Positions 1-7,851 of a DNA stretch of 13,125 nucleotides are shown here, in pieces. How positions within the stretch are numbered: the stretch's first letter is position 1; the number at the start of each line of letters is the position of its first letter. The notes beneath the pieces were generated by a model. It did not search any database. It was not told the origin of the DNA and saw nothing but the letters and a program-made list of their open reading frames with translations. The DNA is from Gammaproteobacteria bacterium (GTDB taxonomy: Bacteria > Pseudomonadota > Gammaproteobacteria > GCF-002020875). The stretch spans positions 1 through 13,125 of the forward strand of contig JABHIC010000178.1 of the NCBI GenBank assembly GCA_018671205.1. The letters run 5' to 3'. Position numbers and translations under genes: made by a program.

Positions 1-1
1 G

Positions 2-781
2 CCGCGTCTCTGCCCGGAGTGTGGCCAGGAGACGATCAAGCCACTCGGAGCAGGCACCGAGCGGGTGGAGGAGGCCCTGCAACAGCAGTTTCCCGACCAC
101 TCTCTGAGCCGAATTGACCGTGATACCACCCGCAAACAGGGGGCGATGGATGAGAAGCTGGAGCAGATTCACGCCGGGACGCATCAGATTCTGCTGGGGA
201 CCCAGATGTTGGCCAAAGGGCACCACTTTCCCAATGTGACACTGGTGGGTATTCTGGATGCGGATGGCGGGCTGTATGGCTCAGACTTTCGTGCCACCGA
301 ACAGATGGGGCAGTTAATCACCCAGGTTGCCGGACGCGCGGGACGAGCCGCACGTCGGGGCGAGATGGTGCTCCAGACCCACAACCCGGACCACCCTCTC
401 CTGCTCACCCTGCTGCAACAGGGCTACCCCGCTTTTGCTGAACAGGCACTCGCTGAACGCAAACAGGCTGCTCTCCCCCCCTACAGCTATCTCACCCTGA
501 TCCGTGCGGAGTCGGCTCAGGCGGAGTTGGCCCGGTCATTTCTCGAGGAGGTACGGCAGATGGCCGATCACTATCAGCTCCCGCAGGTTGAGATTCTCGG
601 CCCGGTTCCCGCCCCGATGGAGAAGCGCGCCGGGCGCTACCGCTCACAACTCCTGCTGCAATCCTCTCAACGCAGGCTGCTGCATCAGCTACTCACACCA
701 CTGATCCCCGAATTAGAGACCATTAAGCTGGGGCGTAAGGTACGCTGGTCGGTGGATGTGGACCCGATGACGATGCTCTGA
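2..781 (+). CDS. priA: Primosomal protein N' (replication restart helicase PriA), C-terminal part
   Basis: PriA is a 3'-5' superfamily 2 DNA helicase that recognises stalled forks and loads the replisome in the cytoplasm. The gene is cut by the left edge of the window; frame 2 is open from base 2, giving about 259 C-terminal residues. The fragment opens with CPECG, the last CxxC pair of the zinc-binding region, followed by GTERVEE and RIDRDTTR, typical of PriA. Next come helicase motif V (GTQMLAKGHHFPNVTLVGILDAD region) and motif VI (QLITQVAGRAGRA), then the PriA C-terminal domain with LPPYSYL. It ends in TGA at 779-781. The next gene is convergent and ends 16 bp away, with no clear terminator hairpin between them. 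The family assignment is secure; the N-terminal DNA-binding domain and Walker motifs lie outside the window. Confidence 0.96.
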   Translation, partial: PRLCPECGQETIKPLGAGTERVEEALQQQFPDHSLSRIDRDTTRKQGAMDEKLEQIHAGTHQILLGTQMLAKGHHFPNVTLVGILDADGGLYGSDFRATEQMGQLITQVAGRAGRAARRGEMVLQTHNPDHPLLLTLLQQGYPAFAEQALAERKQAALPPYSYLTLIRAESAQAELARSFLEEVRQMADHYQLPQVEILGPVPAPMEKRAGRYRSQLLLQSSQRRLLHQLLTPLIPELETIKLGRKVRWSVDVDPMTML

Positions 782-797
782 TTCATTAGGATACCTA

Positions 798-3700
798 TCA
801 GATATCTGCCCACTGTTTCATCAACCCATAGTCCCTTTTTCCACTGCCTAGCAGTGGAATCTCTTCCACGGCCCGTACCGCAGAGGGTATCCATAGGGGC
901 ACCTCCATCTCTCTGCGTAGCTGCTGTTGTATCTGCTCAGGCTCACGGGAGCCACAATAAAGGAGGACAATTTTCTCCCCCTTTCTCCTCTCCTCGAGCG
1001 CCACTGCGACCACCTCGCTCTCCGGCTCCTCACCGCTGAGAAGGGCAACTACAGCCGTCTCAACGGCCCCCAGGCTCACCATCTCTCCACCAATTTTGGC
1101 AAATCGTGAGTAACGATCCACAATGGTCAGGAACCCCTGCTGATCGACTGCCCCCTTATCACCACTGCGGTACCAGAGGGTTCCATCCTCCAGGGTCACA
1201 AAGGGTTGTGGACACCCCTTCTCTGGCTTGCAAAGATACCCTTTCATCACCTGAACCCCTCTCACCAGCACCAGCCCCGCCTCCCCCGTTGCCAGTGGCT
1301 GCAGTGAATCCGGGTCAACCACGAGGATCCGGGTGCCGGGCAGGGGGCGCCCCACACTGCCTGGCTGGTTACCCTGCTGCTGTAGAGTGCCCCCACTATC
1401 GATTCGATCGGGAACGTTCACTGTACTCACCGGGGCGGTCTCGGTTGCCCCATACCCCTCATAGAGTGGGAGCCCAAATTTCTCCTCAAATGCGTCGCGT
1501 ACCTCCTGCTTGAGCCGCTCTGCCCCGGTAATCACCAGCCGCAGTGACTGCAGTTGTGCGGGCTGAACCCGCCGGTTTCGACTCATCCACTGAATAAAGG
1601 TTGGGGTACCGATATAGAGTGTGGCCCGGTTCTGCTCAATGGCACGCACCACCCCCACGGTATCGGTCGGATCGGGAGTCACCACCAGCGGGATACCCTC
1701 CAGCAGGGGAAGGAGTGTGGTTGCGGTGAGGCCGAAGGCGTGGAATAGTGGCAGACTACCCAGTATACAGTCCCCACCGTCACGCTGCAGGCGTGGCTCC
1801 AGTACGGCAATAATCTGGCTGATATTACCGATCAGGTTACGCTGGCTCAGTTCGACCCCCTTCGGTCGCCCCTCGCTGCCGCTGGAGAAGAGGATCACTG
1901 CGCTCTGATCCCGTGGCGACGGGACCACCACCTTACGGATCAATAACGGGGTTGGTAGCAGCACCACCATCAGGAGCGTGGCAAGCCGCTCCACTGTAGT
2001 GATCTCTTGCCTGATTGCCTCTAGCGGGATCAGCCTCACCCCGGGCAGGCGGGCGGTGATCTCTTCTCCCACCGCTCCCAGCCGTTGCAAAAAGCGCTCT
2101 GAGCTATAGATCGTCTCAATACCGGCCTGTTCTACCGCCTGAACTATCGCTGCCGGGGCTGCGCTGTAATTGAGGTTGACCAGGGTGCGGCCTGCCATCA
2201 GGACCGCCAGATTGGTCATGATCCCTGCTGCAGTGGTCGGTAACAGTACCCCGATGGGGGCACGGCTCTTATCGGCCCGTACCCTTCTGCAGAGGATAGC
2301 GGCGGCCGTCAGTAGACGGAAGCCACTGAAGCGCTCCCCGCTCAATGCATCACTCAGTACCCGCTGCCTCCCCCTCCTTTTCGCCTGTCGCACCCAGCGC
2401 TCGGCAAGTGAGGGCTGCTGATCGGCAGCGGCTTGCCAACCCGCTACCGAAAGCTCCTCTACCGCACGCACCACGGTGGCTGTCGTGACCGTATCCGCAA
2501 AGGGAGCCCCAAAGCCGATATGGACAGACCTGCGTCCACCTCGCAACATTGCTGACCCTTGTCTCACCACAGAGCGAGAGAAACGGCTGCCCCAGAGCCC
2601 CTGGATATAGAAGGGGACGACCATCGCCCCCGTTCCACGCAGTGCGATCTCAAAACCACGCTGAAAAGGTCTGAGCTGACCATTGTGGCTGATCGCCCCT
2701 TCGGGAAAAAGAGAGACGACCTCTCCCTGCTCCAGTGCTGTACGAACTCTCCTCAGCGCCTCTCGACTACGCTGACTGGAGATGGGGATGACCCCAACCA
2801 GATCAAGAAACCCACGCCAGAGCGGTTTTTCATAGAGCGTCTGCTCCATCACAAAGCGAATCGGGCGGGCAGAGACAATCTGCAACATGGCCCAGTCAAT
2901 CCAGCTGATGTGATTCCCCAGCAGCAGCACGCCTCCCTGGGCGGGGATCTGCTCCAACCCACTCAGATGGATCTGGTAACGACGACGAAACAGCAGTCGT
3001 ACGAATAGTCGAATCAGTGACTGGGGCATGCTACGCAACGCAATAACGGTGGCACTCAATGCCACCAGTGCCATTCCCTGAAACAGCAGGGTCGCATGGC
3101 CTGAATCTGGGCGAGCGACCAGTGCCAGAGTCATGGTGCCCAGCAGAAACAGGAACATCACACTGTTCTGTATCCAGTTGTTACCCGCCAGTACCTGCCC
3201 CAGCTGAGCGGCCGGGGCATGCAGCTGGATCAGCGCATTGAGGGGGACAATCAATAGGCTACCAAACAGCCCCATCCAGAGAAACAGCAGAGCCATCCCC
3301 CAGACACTCTCTGCCAACGGGATCAGAGCCAGACTCACCGTCACCCCGATGGCTCCGAGCGGAATCAGCCCTGTCTCGATCCAGCCTCGGGAGAGGCGCG
3401 CCACCATCACCGCACCCACCAGTATCCCCAACCCTGCACTCGCCAGTACCCCCTGAATCACCAGAGTATTGGTCACCGCCAGCTCTGCCTTGGCAAGGGC
3501 AGGAAAGGCGGCAATGGAGACCTGAGAGATCCCCCAAAAGAGGGCCAGGCCGATCACGGCATACCAGATAATCGGATTCTCTCTTAGCAGGGAGAGGGTG
3601 GAGTCGCTTCCACTCTGCGCTATCGACGGCGTCTCAACCTCGGCTGACGGCTGCTGTTGTGGGGGAAGTCGCCGAGCCAGCCACCACTCGATCAGTGAGA

Positions 3701-4280
3701 GTCCCACCAGCCACCACCCCAGCGGGGCAACCGCCTGTAGAGCACTGGAGTTCTGCTCCGGCTCCGTGACCCCATAGAGCCGCTCAAACCAGAGGGAGAA
3801 GAGGAACATCCCCCCCAGAATCGCCACAATGGTCACCGCCTGTATCATCCCATTGGCCCGAGTCAGATCAGCCACCGATACCTGTTCTCGCAGATAACCA
3901 TATTTTGCCGGAGAGAAGAAGGCACTCTGCAGCGCCAGAATCAGGGTCAGAAAAAAGGCCCACTCAAACCAGCCCTGGTAGTAACAGAGGGTAATCCATA
4001 ACGTCACCCCCACGGCCACAGCAGCACTATACTCCATCACCCAGCGTTTGGGTCTGCGGTCTGATAACCGGCCCGCCGGAACTACCAACAGGACAAAAGG
4101 GATCAGGATCAATGCATTGACCAGTGCTGTCAGTACAATCTGGGTCGCCCCACTCTCCACCTTGAAAATGATATTCTGAATGGTGATCTTGTGGCCCAGA
4201 TCGACAAAAGCGTTGAGAAAGAGAACCACAAAATAGGGGCCCATGCTCTTTAATCCCTGTTGTGCGCTGCTGCTGTTCAT
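798..4280 (-). CDS. aas: LplT-PlsC-Aas fusion: lysophospholipid transporter / acyltransferase / acyl-ACP synthetase
   Basis: This 1160-residue inner-membrane protein joins three activities that E. coli makes as LplT plus Aas. Residues about 12-415 are a multi-pass major facilitator domain resembling LplT, which flips lysophospholipids inward; the loop GRLSDRRPKR at 70-79 is MFS-like. Residues about 435-600 are a PlsC-type acyltransferase with HxxxxD (H457, D462) and FPEG (525-528). Residues about 640-1160 are an AMP-forming acyl-ACP synthetase: phosphate loop SSGSEGRPKG (799-808), YEGYGATE (940-947), D1041 in SGDKG, RFAKIGGEMVS around 1060, and LLGSGKRD with likely catalytic K1148. All visible catalytic motifs are intact. 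The expected job is import, fatty-acid activation and re-acylation of lysophosphatidylethanolamine (inferred from the family). The ATG at 4280 has only a weak GGTGGCGAG upstream. The gene is divergent from the HIT gene. Confidence 0.93.
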   Translation of the reverse strand: MNSSSAQQGLKSMGPYFVVLFLNAFVDLGHKITIQNIIFKVESGATQIVLTALVNALILIPFVLLVVPAGRLSDRRPKRWVMEYSAAVAVGVTLWITLCYYQGWFEWAFFLTLILALQSAFFSPAKYGYLREQVSVADLTRANGMIQAVTIVAILGGMFLFSLWFERLYGVTEPEQNSSALQAVAPLGWWLVGLSLIEWWLARRLPPQQQPSAEVETPSIAQSGSDSTLSLLRENPIIWYAVIGLALFWGISQVSIAAFPALAKAELAVTNTLVIQGVLASAGLGILVGAVMVARLSRGWIETGLIPLGAIGVTVSLALIPLAESVWGMALLFLWMGLFGSLLIVPLNALIQLHAPAAQLGQVLAGNNWIQNSVMFLFLLGTMTLALVARPDSGHATLLFQGMALVALSATVIALRSMPQSLIRLFVRLLFRRRYQIHLSGLEQIPAQGGVLLLGNHISWIDWAMLQIVSARPIRFVMEQTLYEKPLWRGFLDLVGVIPISSQRSREALRRVRTALEQGEVVSLFPEGAISHNGQLRPFQRGFEIALRGTGAMVVPFYIQGLWGSRFSRSVVRQGSAMLRGGRRSVHIGFGAPFADTVTTATVVRAVEELSVAGWQAAADQQPSLAERWVRQAKRRGRQRVLSDALSGERFSGFRLLTAAAILCRRVRADKSRAPIGVLLPTTAAGIMTNLAVLMAGRTLVNLNYSAAPAAIVQAVEQAGIETIYSSERFLQRLGAVGEEITARLPGVRLIPLEAIRQEITTVERLATLLMVVLLPTPLLIRKVVVPSPRDQSAVILFSSGSEGRPKGVELSQRNLIGNISQIIAVLEPRLQRDGGDCILGSLPLFHAFGLTATTLLPLLEGIPLVVTPDPTDTVGVVRAIEQNRATLYIGTPTFIQWMSRNRRVQPAQLQSLRLVITGAERLKQEVRDAFEEKFGLPLYEGYGATETAPVSTVNVPDRIDSGGTLQQQGNQPGSVGRPLPGTRILVVDPDSLQPLATGEAGLVLVRGVQVMKGYLCKPEKGCPQPFVTLEDGTLWYRSGDKGAVDQQGFLTIVDRYSRFAKIGGEMVSLGAVETAVVALLSGEEPESEVVAVALEERRKGEKIVLLYCGSREPEQIQQQLRREMEVPLWIPSAVRAVEEIPLLGSGKRDYGLMKQWADI

Positions 4281-4291
4281 CTCGCCACCCC

Positions 4292-4313
4292 GCTATTTTT
4301 TCGATACTATAAC
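4292..4313. promoter_or_regulatory. AT-rich divergent promoter region between aas and the HIT gene
   Basis: Only 38 bp separate the two divergent start codons. The core is AT-rich within GC-richer surroundings. It reads TATAGT on the reverse strand (4311-4306), a good -10 for the aas fusion giving a leader of about 20 nt. It reads TACTAT on the forward strand (4305-4310). I see no good -35 hexamer for either direction at standard spacing, so this is a weak call from base composition and -10 similarity alone. Confidence 0.35.
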
Positions 4314-4318
4314 CCACA

Positions 4319-4723
4319 ATGAAGATCCACCCACAACTCCAGCAGGATACCTACACCATCGGAAAATTGCCCCTCAGCCACTGCCTGCTGATGAATGATC
4401 GCCGCTATCGCTGGATCATTCTGGTGCCCGAGGTCGCGGAGGAGGTGCGTGAGATCTATCAGCTTTCTGCAGAAAACCGTCAGCAGCTACTGGAGGAGTG
4501 TTGTCAGATTCAGCAGATTTTGCAGCAGGCGTTTCAACCGGAGAAACTCAACATCGGGGCACTGGGAAACCTTGTGCCACAGCTCCACCTCCACCATATT
4601 GCCCGCAACAGCGGTGATCCGGCATGGCCCGGCCCGGTCTGGGGTCACAGCCCGGCGATCCCCTACAGTGAGGTTGAGGCCACTACAATGGTCGCAACCC
4701 TTCGGCACAAGCTAAAACTCTAG
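4319..4723 (+). CDS. HIT (histidine triad) domain protein
   Basis: A 134-residue cytoplasmic protein of the HIT superfamily, whose members are nucleotide hydrolases or transferases such as diadenosine polyphosphate hydrolases. The N-terminal half carries RYRWIILVP and a helical region. The signature lies at 78-96: N78 (NIGALGNLVPQ), then QLHLHHIAR with Q88, H90 and H92, followed by DPAWPGPVWG at 100-109. The first triad position is glutamine rather than histidine; the nucleophile-position histidine H92 is present. The N-terminus (HPQL...LPL..LLMND) fits other proteobacterial members, supporting this ATG, although no Shine-Dalgarno sequence precedes it and a -10-like element lies about 9 nt upstream. 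The physiological substrate cannot be read from the sequence. It stops with TAG and converges on trpE 20 bp away. Confidence 0.88.
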   Translation: MKIHPQLQQDTYTIGKLPLSHCLLMNDRRYRWIILVPEVAEEVREIYQLSAENRQQLLEECCQIQQILQQAFQPEKLNIGALGNLVPQLHLHHIARNSGDPAWPGPVWGHSPAIPYSEVEATTMVATLRHKLKL

Positions 4724-4743
4724 AGCGCCTCAACCAAGGGCTT

Positions 4744-6222
4744 TCAGGGGTTCTCCAGCCCCGCTTCCGCCATCTCCACCGCACGGAAAACCGCTCGCCC
4801 TTTGTTCATGGTCTCTTTCCACTCCAGGCGGGGAACCGAATCATGCACCACCCCTGCTCCCGCCTGTATATGCAGCACTCCCGCTTTAATGACCGCTGTA
4901 CGGATGGCAATTGCGGTATCCATATTACCATTCCAGCCAATATAACCGACTGCCCCGGCATAGATCCCCCGCTTCACCGGCTCCAGCTCATCAATAATCT
5001 CCATCGCCCGTATTTTGGGGGCACCGCTCACGGTACCCGCCGGGAAGGTTGCCCGCAGTGCATCCATCGCACTCATTCCCGCCTTGAGCTTACCGGTAAC
5101 ATTGGAGACGATGTGCATGACATGGGAGTAACGCTCAATTCTCATCTTTTCGGTCAGCTCCACACTACCGGTTTCAGCCACCCGCCCCACATCGTTGCGC
5201 CCCAGATCAATCAGCATCAGGTGCTCAGCCCGCTCTTTAGGGTCCGCCAACAGCTCCTCTTCCAGCGCCAGATCCTCCTCCTCACTGTGCCCCCGGCGAC
5301 GGGTACCGGCGATGGGACGTACCGTCACCACCCCCTCCTCTACCCGTGTCAGGATCTCGGGCGAGGAGCCCACCACCTGAAAATCCCCCAGATTGAGGTA
5401 GAACATATAGGGGGAGGGGTTCAGTGTGCGTAGCGCACGATAGAGGTTCAACGGCGGCGACTGAAACGGGATGGAGAGACGCTGTGAAACCACCACCTGC
5501 ATCACATCCCCCTCAACAATATACTTTTTGATCTGCTCTACTGCCTGCTCAAAGCGCTCCTGGGTAAAACCGGAGACAAAATCGGACTCCCGCACGGTAC
5601 GGTGGATGCCCGGCGGCTGAATGGGAGCGGGCTGCTCCAGTTTCGCCTTGATCTGAGCCAGCCGTTGCTGCCCCTGCGCAAGGGCACTCTCCTGCCGGGG
5701 GTCAACATGGATCACAATATGGAGTTTACCGCTGAGGTTATCAAACACCAGCACCTCCTCCGAGACCATCAACACAATATCTGGATTATTGAGTGGATCA
5801 AACTCTGGCACATCGCTCAGACGCCCCTCAATCAGACGTATGGTGTCATACCCAAAACAGCCCACCAGCCCCCCTGTAAAACGGGGCAGCCCCTCACACT
5901 GCGCCACATTGAAGCGCTGTTGATAGGATTCAATCCAGCTCAGGGGGTCTGCATGCTCAACCGCCTCAATCTCCTGACCCGCCTGCTCAACCGTAATCTG
6001 ATGGCCTCGTACCCGCAAGATGGTCTCTGCAGGAAGACCAATAATGGAGTAACGCCCCCACTTTTCTCCCCCCTGCACCGACTCAAAAAGATAGCTCCAC
6101 GCCCCCTCAGCCACCTTGCGGTAGGCCGAGAGCGGCGTATCCATATCCGCCAAGATAGTATGGGTCAGTGGAATGCGGTTATAACCCTCCGCAGCAAGCT
6201 GATCAAATTGAGTCTGGTCCAT
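4744..6222 (-). CDS. trpE: Anthranilate synthase component I
   Basis: This enzyme converts chorismate and ammonia to anthranilate, the first committed step of tryptophan synthesis, normally with a TrpG glutaminase subunit that is not in this window. At 492 residues it is the usual length. The N-terminal region carries the feedback-inhibition segment LFES (45-48) followed by WGRYSIIG. The chorismate-binding domain shows RPIAGTR (302-308), HLMLIDLGRNDVGRV (334-348), TFPAGTVSGAPK (392-403), YAGAVGY and QAGAGVVHDS (453-462). It reads as TrpE rather than PabB because of the N-terminus (LAAEGYNRIPL) and overall likeness to pseudomonad TrpE. Its ATG at 6222 overlaps the gph TGA by one base (TGATG), so translation is probably coupled. 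It is the last gene of the rpe-gph-trpE unit. No leader peptide or attenuator is visible because the gene is internal to the operon. Confidence 0.95.
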   Translation of the reverse strand: MDQTQFDQLAAEGYNRIPLTHTILADMDTPLSAYRKVAEGAWSYLFESVQGGEKWGRYSIIGLPAETILRVRGHQITVEQAGQEIEAVEHADPLSWIESYQQRFNVAQCEGLPRFTGGLVGCFGYDTIRLIEGRLSDVPEFDPLNNPDIVLMVSEEVLVFDNLSGKLHIVIHVDPRQESALAQGQQRLAQIKAKLEQPAPIQPPGIHRTVRESDFVSGFTQERFEQAVEQIKKYIVEGDVMQVVVSQRLSIPFQSPPLNLYRALRTLNPSPYMFYLNLGDFQVVGSSPEILTRVEEGVVTVRPIAGTRRRGHSEEEDLALEEELLADPKERAEHLMLIDLGRNDVGRVAETGSVELTEKMRIERYSHVMHIVSNVTGKLKAGMSAMDALRATFPAGTVSGAPKIRAMEIIDELEPVKRGIYAGAVGYIGWNGNMDTAIAIRTAVIKAGVLHIQAGAGVVHDSVPRLEWKETMNKGRAVFRAVEMAEAGLENP

Positions 6223-6899
6223 CAGCGAACAAACAGGGTCGGTAGTTCAGCCATCGAATCAATCACCGCATCCGGACTGTAGTCACGAATATCCTCGCCG
6301 TGGTTATAACCATAGCTCATACAGATAATGGAGAAACCCGCTGCACGAGCCGCCTTTACATCACTCATGGAGTCTCCAATCATGGCGGCCTCTGCGGGTC
6401 TCAGGCCAAAATGGTCCGAGACATGCAGGAGGGGGGCTGGATCTGGTTTCTTCACCGCCAGGGTATCGCCACTCACCACAATCTCAAAGTAGTCGGCAAT
6501 CCCCAGATCAGCCAGAATTGGTAGCGTATAGCGCTCCGCCTTATTGGTCACACAACCGACACGTAGCGGCTGCCCTTTAAGCCACTCCAACCCCTCAATC
6601 ACCCCAGGGTAGAGCTGACTCCGCTGGCTACTGTTCTCCGCATAGAGCTCGGAGAAGAGCGGGAATGCTCTCTCAAAAAGTGCCGCCTCCGGCTCGCCAT
6701 CGAGCGAATTGGTCAGCGCCCGGCATACCAGTCGCTCCACACCATTGCCCACCCAGTGACGCACCCGCGCCTCACCGTGGCTCTCCAGACCGACGCCCTT
6801 CATCATCTCATCAACACACCAGGCGAGATCCGGCACACTGTCGACCAGGGTGCCATCCAGATCAATCAGCACCATCTTGGGGAGAGTCAACGGTGCCAT
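6222..6899 (-). CDS. gph: Phosphoglycolate phosphatase (HAD family)
   Basis: It hydrolyses 2-phosphoglycolate, made by DNA 3'-end repair and by Rubisco oxygenation, in the cytoplasm. The 225-residue protein has all HAD motifs: motif I DLDGT with nucleophile D13 and D15, motif II with T118 in CVTNK, motif III with K150/K151 in AVKKPDP, and motif IV GDSMSD (175-180). The helical cap domain lies between motifs I and II at about 20-95. Position between rpe and trpE matches the conserved gammaproteobacterial order, supporting Gph over other HAD phosphatases. Its ATG follows the rpe TAA by 2 nt, and its TGA shares a base with the trpE ATG. Substrate specificity is inferred from family and context. 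Confidence 0.93.
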   Translation of the reverse strand: MAPLTLPKMVLIDLDGTLVDSVPDLAWCVDEMMKGVGLESHGEARVRHWVGNGVERLVCRALTNSLDGEPEAALFERAFPLFSELYAENSSQRSQLYPGVIEGLEWLKGQPLRVGCVTNKAERYTLPILADLGIADYFEIVVSGDTLAVKKPDPAPLLHVSDHFGLRPAEAAMIGDSMSDVKAARAAGFSIICMSYGYNHGEDIRDYSPDAVIDSMAELPTLFVR

Positions 6900-6901
6900 G
6901 G

Positions 6902-7594
6902 TTACACCGCTGCCTTCGCCAGCTCTGCACGCATCGCATCAATAACTGTGTTGTAACGGTTGCTATCCGCATCCTCTCCAGCGCCGAAGATCGCGGAACC
7001 CGCCACAAAAGTATCGGCACCCGCCTCACGGATCTCACGAATATTGTTGACCTTGACCCCGCCATCAATCTCCAGACGAATATCGTAGCCACTCTCATCA
7101 ATCATTTTGCGTGCCTGACGCAGCTTATCCAGCGTTGCCGGGATAAAGCTCTGCCCACCGAAGCCGGGGTTAACCGACATCAGCAAAATCATATCCACCT
7201 TATCCATTACGTAGTTCAGATAATCGAGTGAGGTGGCTGGATTAAAGACCAGACCGGATTTACAGTCGTGCTCTCTGATCAGAGCCAGTGAGCGGTCAAT
7301 ATGTTCGGAGGCCTCTGGATGGAAGGTGATATAAGAGGCTCCCGCCTTGGCAAAGTCAGGAATGATACGATCCACCGGCTTGACCATCATGTGAACATCA
7401 ATCTCCGCAGTCACCCCGTGGCTACGCAGGGCATCACAAACCAGTGGCCCTATGGTCAGATTAGGGACATAGTGGTTATCCATCACATCAAAGTGGACAA
7501 CATCCGCACCAGCCGCCAGTACGTTATCAACCTCTTCTCCCAGGCGGGCAAAGTCAGCAGAGAGGATGGAGGGTGCAATCAGGTTCTCTTTCAT
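6902..7594 (-). CDS. rpe: Ribulose-phosphate 3-epimerase
   Basis: It interconverts ribulose-5-phosphate and xylulose-5-phosphate in the pentose phosphate pathway and, where present, the Calvin cycle. The 230-residue TIM barrel has IAPSILSADF at the N-terminus. The metal and catalytic set is present: H34 and D36 in VVHFDVMDN, H68 in DVHMM, and D177 in EIDGGV. The phosphate-binding loops VNPGFGGQSF (141-150) and VAGSAIF (197-203) are also present. The start is well supported by AAGGA (complement of 7601-7605) 6 nt before the ATG. It is the first gene of a three-gene unit with gph and trpE; the promoter should lie in 7605-7850, but I could not pick out convincing hexamers. Full length, with no missing catalytic residues. 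Confidence 0.97.
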   Translation of the reverse strand: MKENLIAPSILSADFARLGEEVDNVLAAGADVVHFDVMDNHYVPNLTIGPLVCDALRSHGVTAEIDVHMMVKPVDRIIPDFAKAGASYITFHPEASEHIDRSLALIREHDCKSGLVFNPATSLDYLNYVMDKVDMILLMSVNPGFGGQSFIPATLDKLRQARKMIDESGYDIRLEIDGGVKVNNIREIREAGADTFVAGSAIFGAGEDADSNRYNTVIDAMRAELAKAAV

Positions 7595-7851
7595 ACGATT
7601 TCCTTCAATGTTAGGGGAGTTAAATAGTTCGCAGGGGGAACTTTACAGGATGAGCCGGGATTTTTCAGCCTCAACTTTTAGAGAGATCGGGGCCTCTCAA
7701 TCCGGTTCGTTATTCAGCAATCCGTATGTTACGATCTGGTTCTGCAAAGAGAGGGGGGGCTCTGCTGTTGCATACGCACTCAGAGCCAGACCCATCGATT
7801 CACCAGAATGATCTAATGGGGTTCCTCTAAATAAAAGAGGCGGAGGAAGGA
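7595..7851. other. Divergent intergenic region between rpe and the binding-protein gene
   Basis: This 257-bp region must hold the promoters for both the rpe operon (leftward) and the binding-protein/kinase unit (rightward). No convincing sigma-70 pair stands out in either direction. It contains three inverted repeats: GAGAG/CTCTC (7681-7685 and 7694-7698), GGCTCTG/CAGAGCC (7758-7764 and 7781-7787) and CCTCT/AGAGG (7824-7828 and 7836-7840). A short ORF crosses it but overlaps rpe antisense and resembles no protein I recognise. Confidence 0.5.
7824..7840 (+). promoter_or_regulatory. Small stem-loop just upstream of the binding-protein ribosome-binding site
   Basis: CCTCT and AGAGG form a perfect 5-bp stem around a 7-nt AT-only loop. 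It ends one base before the strong Shine-Dalgarno stretch GGAGGAAGGA (7842-7851), which precedes the ATG at 7852. CCTC at 7824-7827 could instead pair with GAGG inside the Shine-Dalgarno itself (7843-7846). A translational control role is only a suggestion from position. Confidence 0.3.

Noticed and set aside
2559..3008. 149-codon forward ORF opposite the acyltransferase part of the aas fusion
   Set aside because: It is antisense to conserved PlsC motifs and has no protein-family likeness.
4724..4743. Terminator between the HIT gene and trpE
   Set aside because: Only 20 bp, with no stable hairpin and no T run.
4843..6282. Long forward ORFs (196 and 226 codons) opposite trpE
   Set aside because: They are antisense to a clearly real trpE/gph region and are rich in His, Pro and Arg, typical of shadow frames.
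7566..7811. 81-codon forward ORF across the rpe start and intergenic region
   Set aside because: It overlaps rpe antisense, has no ribosome-binding site of note, and its protein shows no recognisable features.
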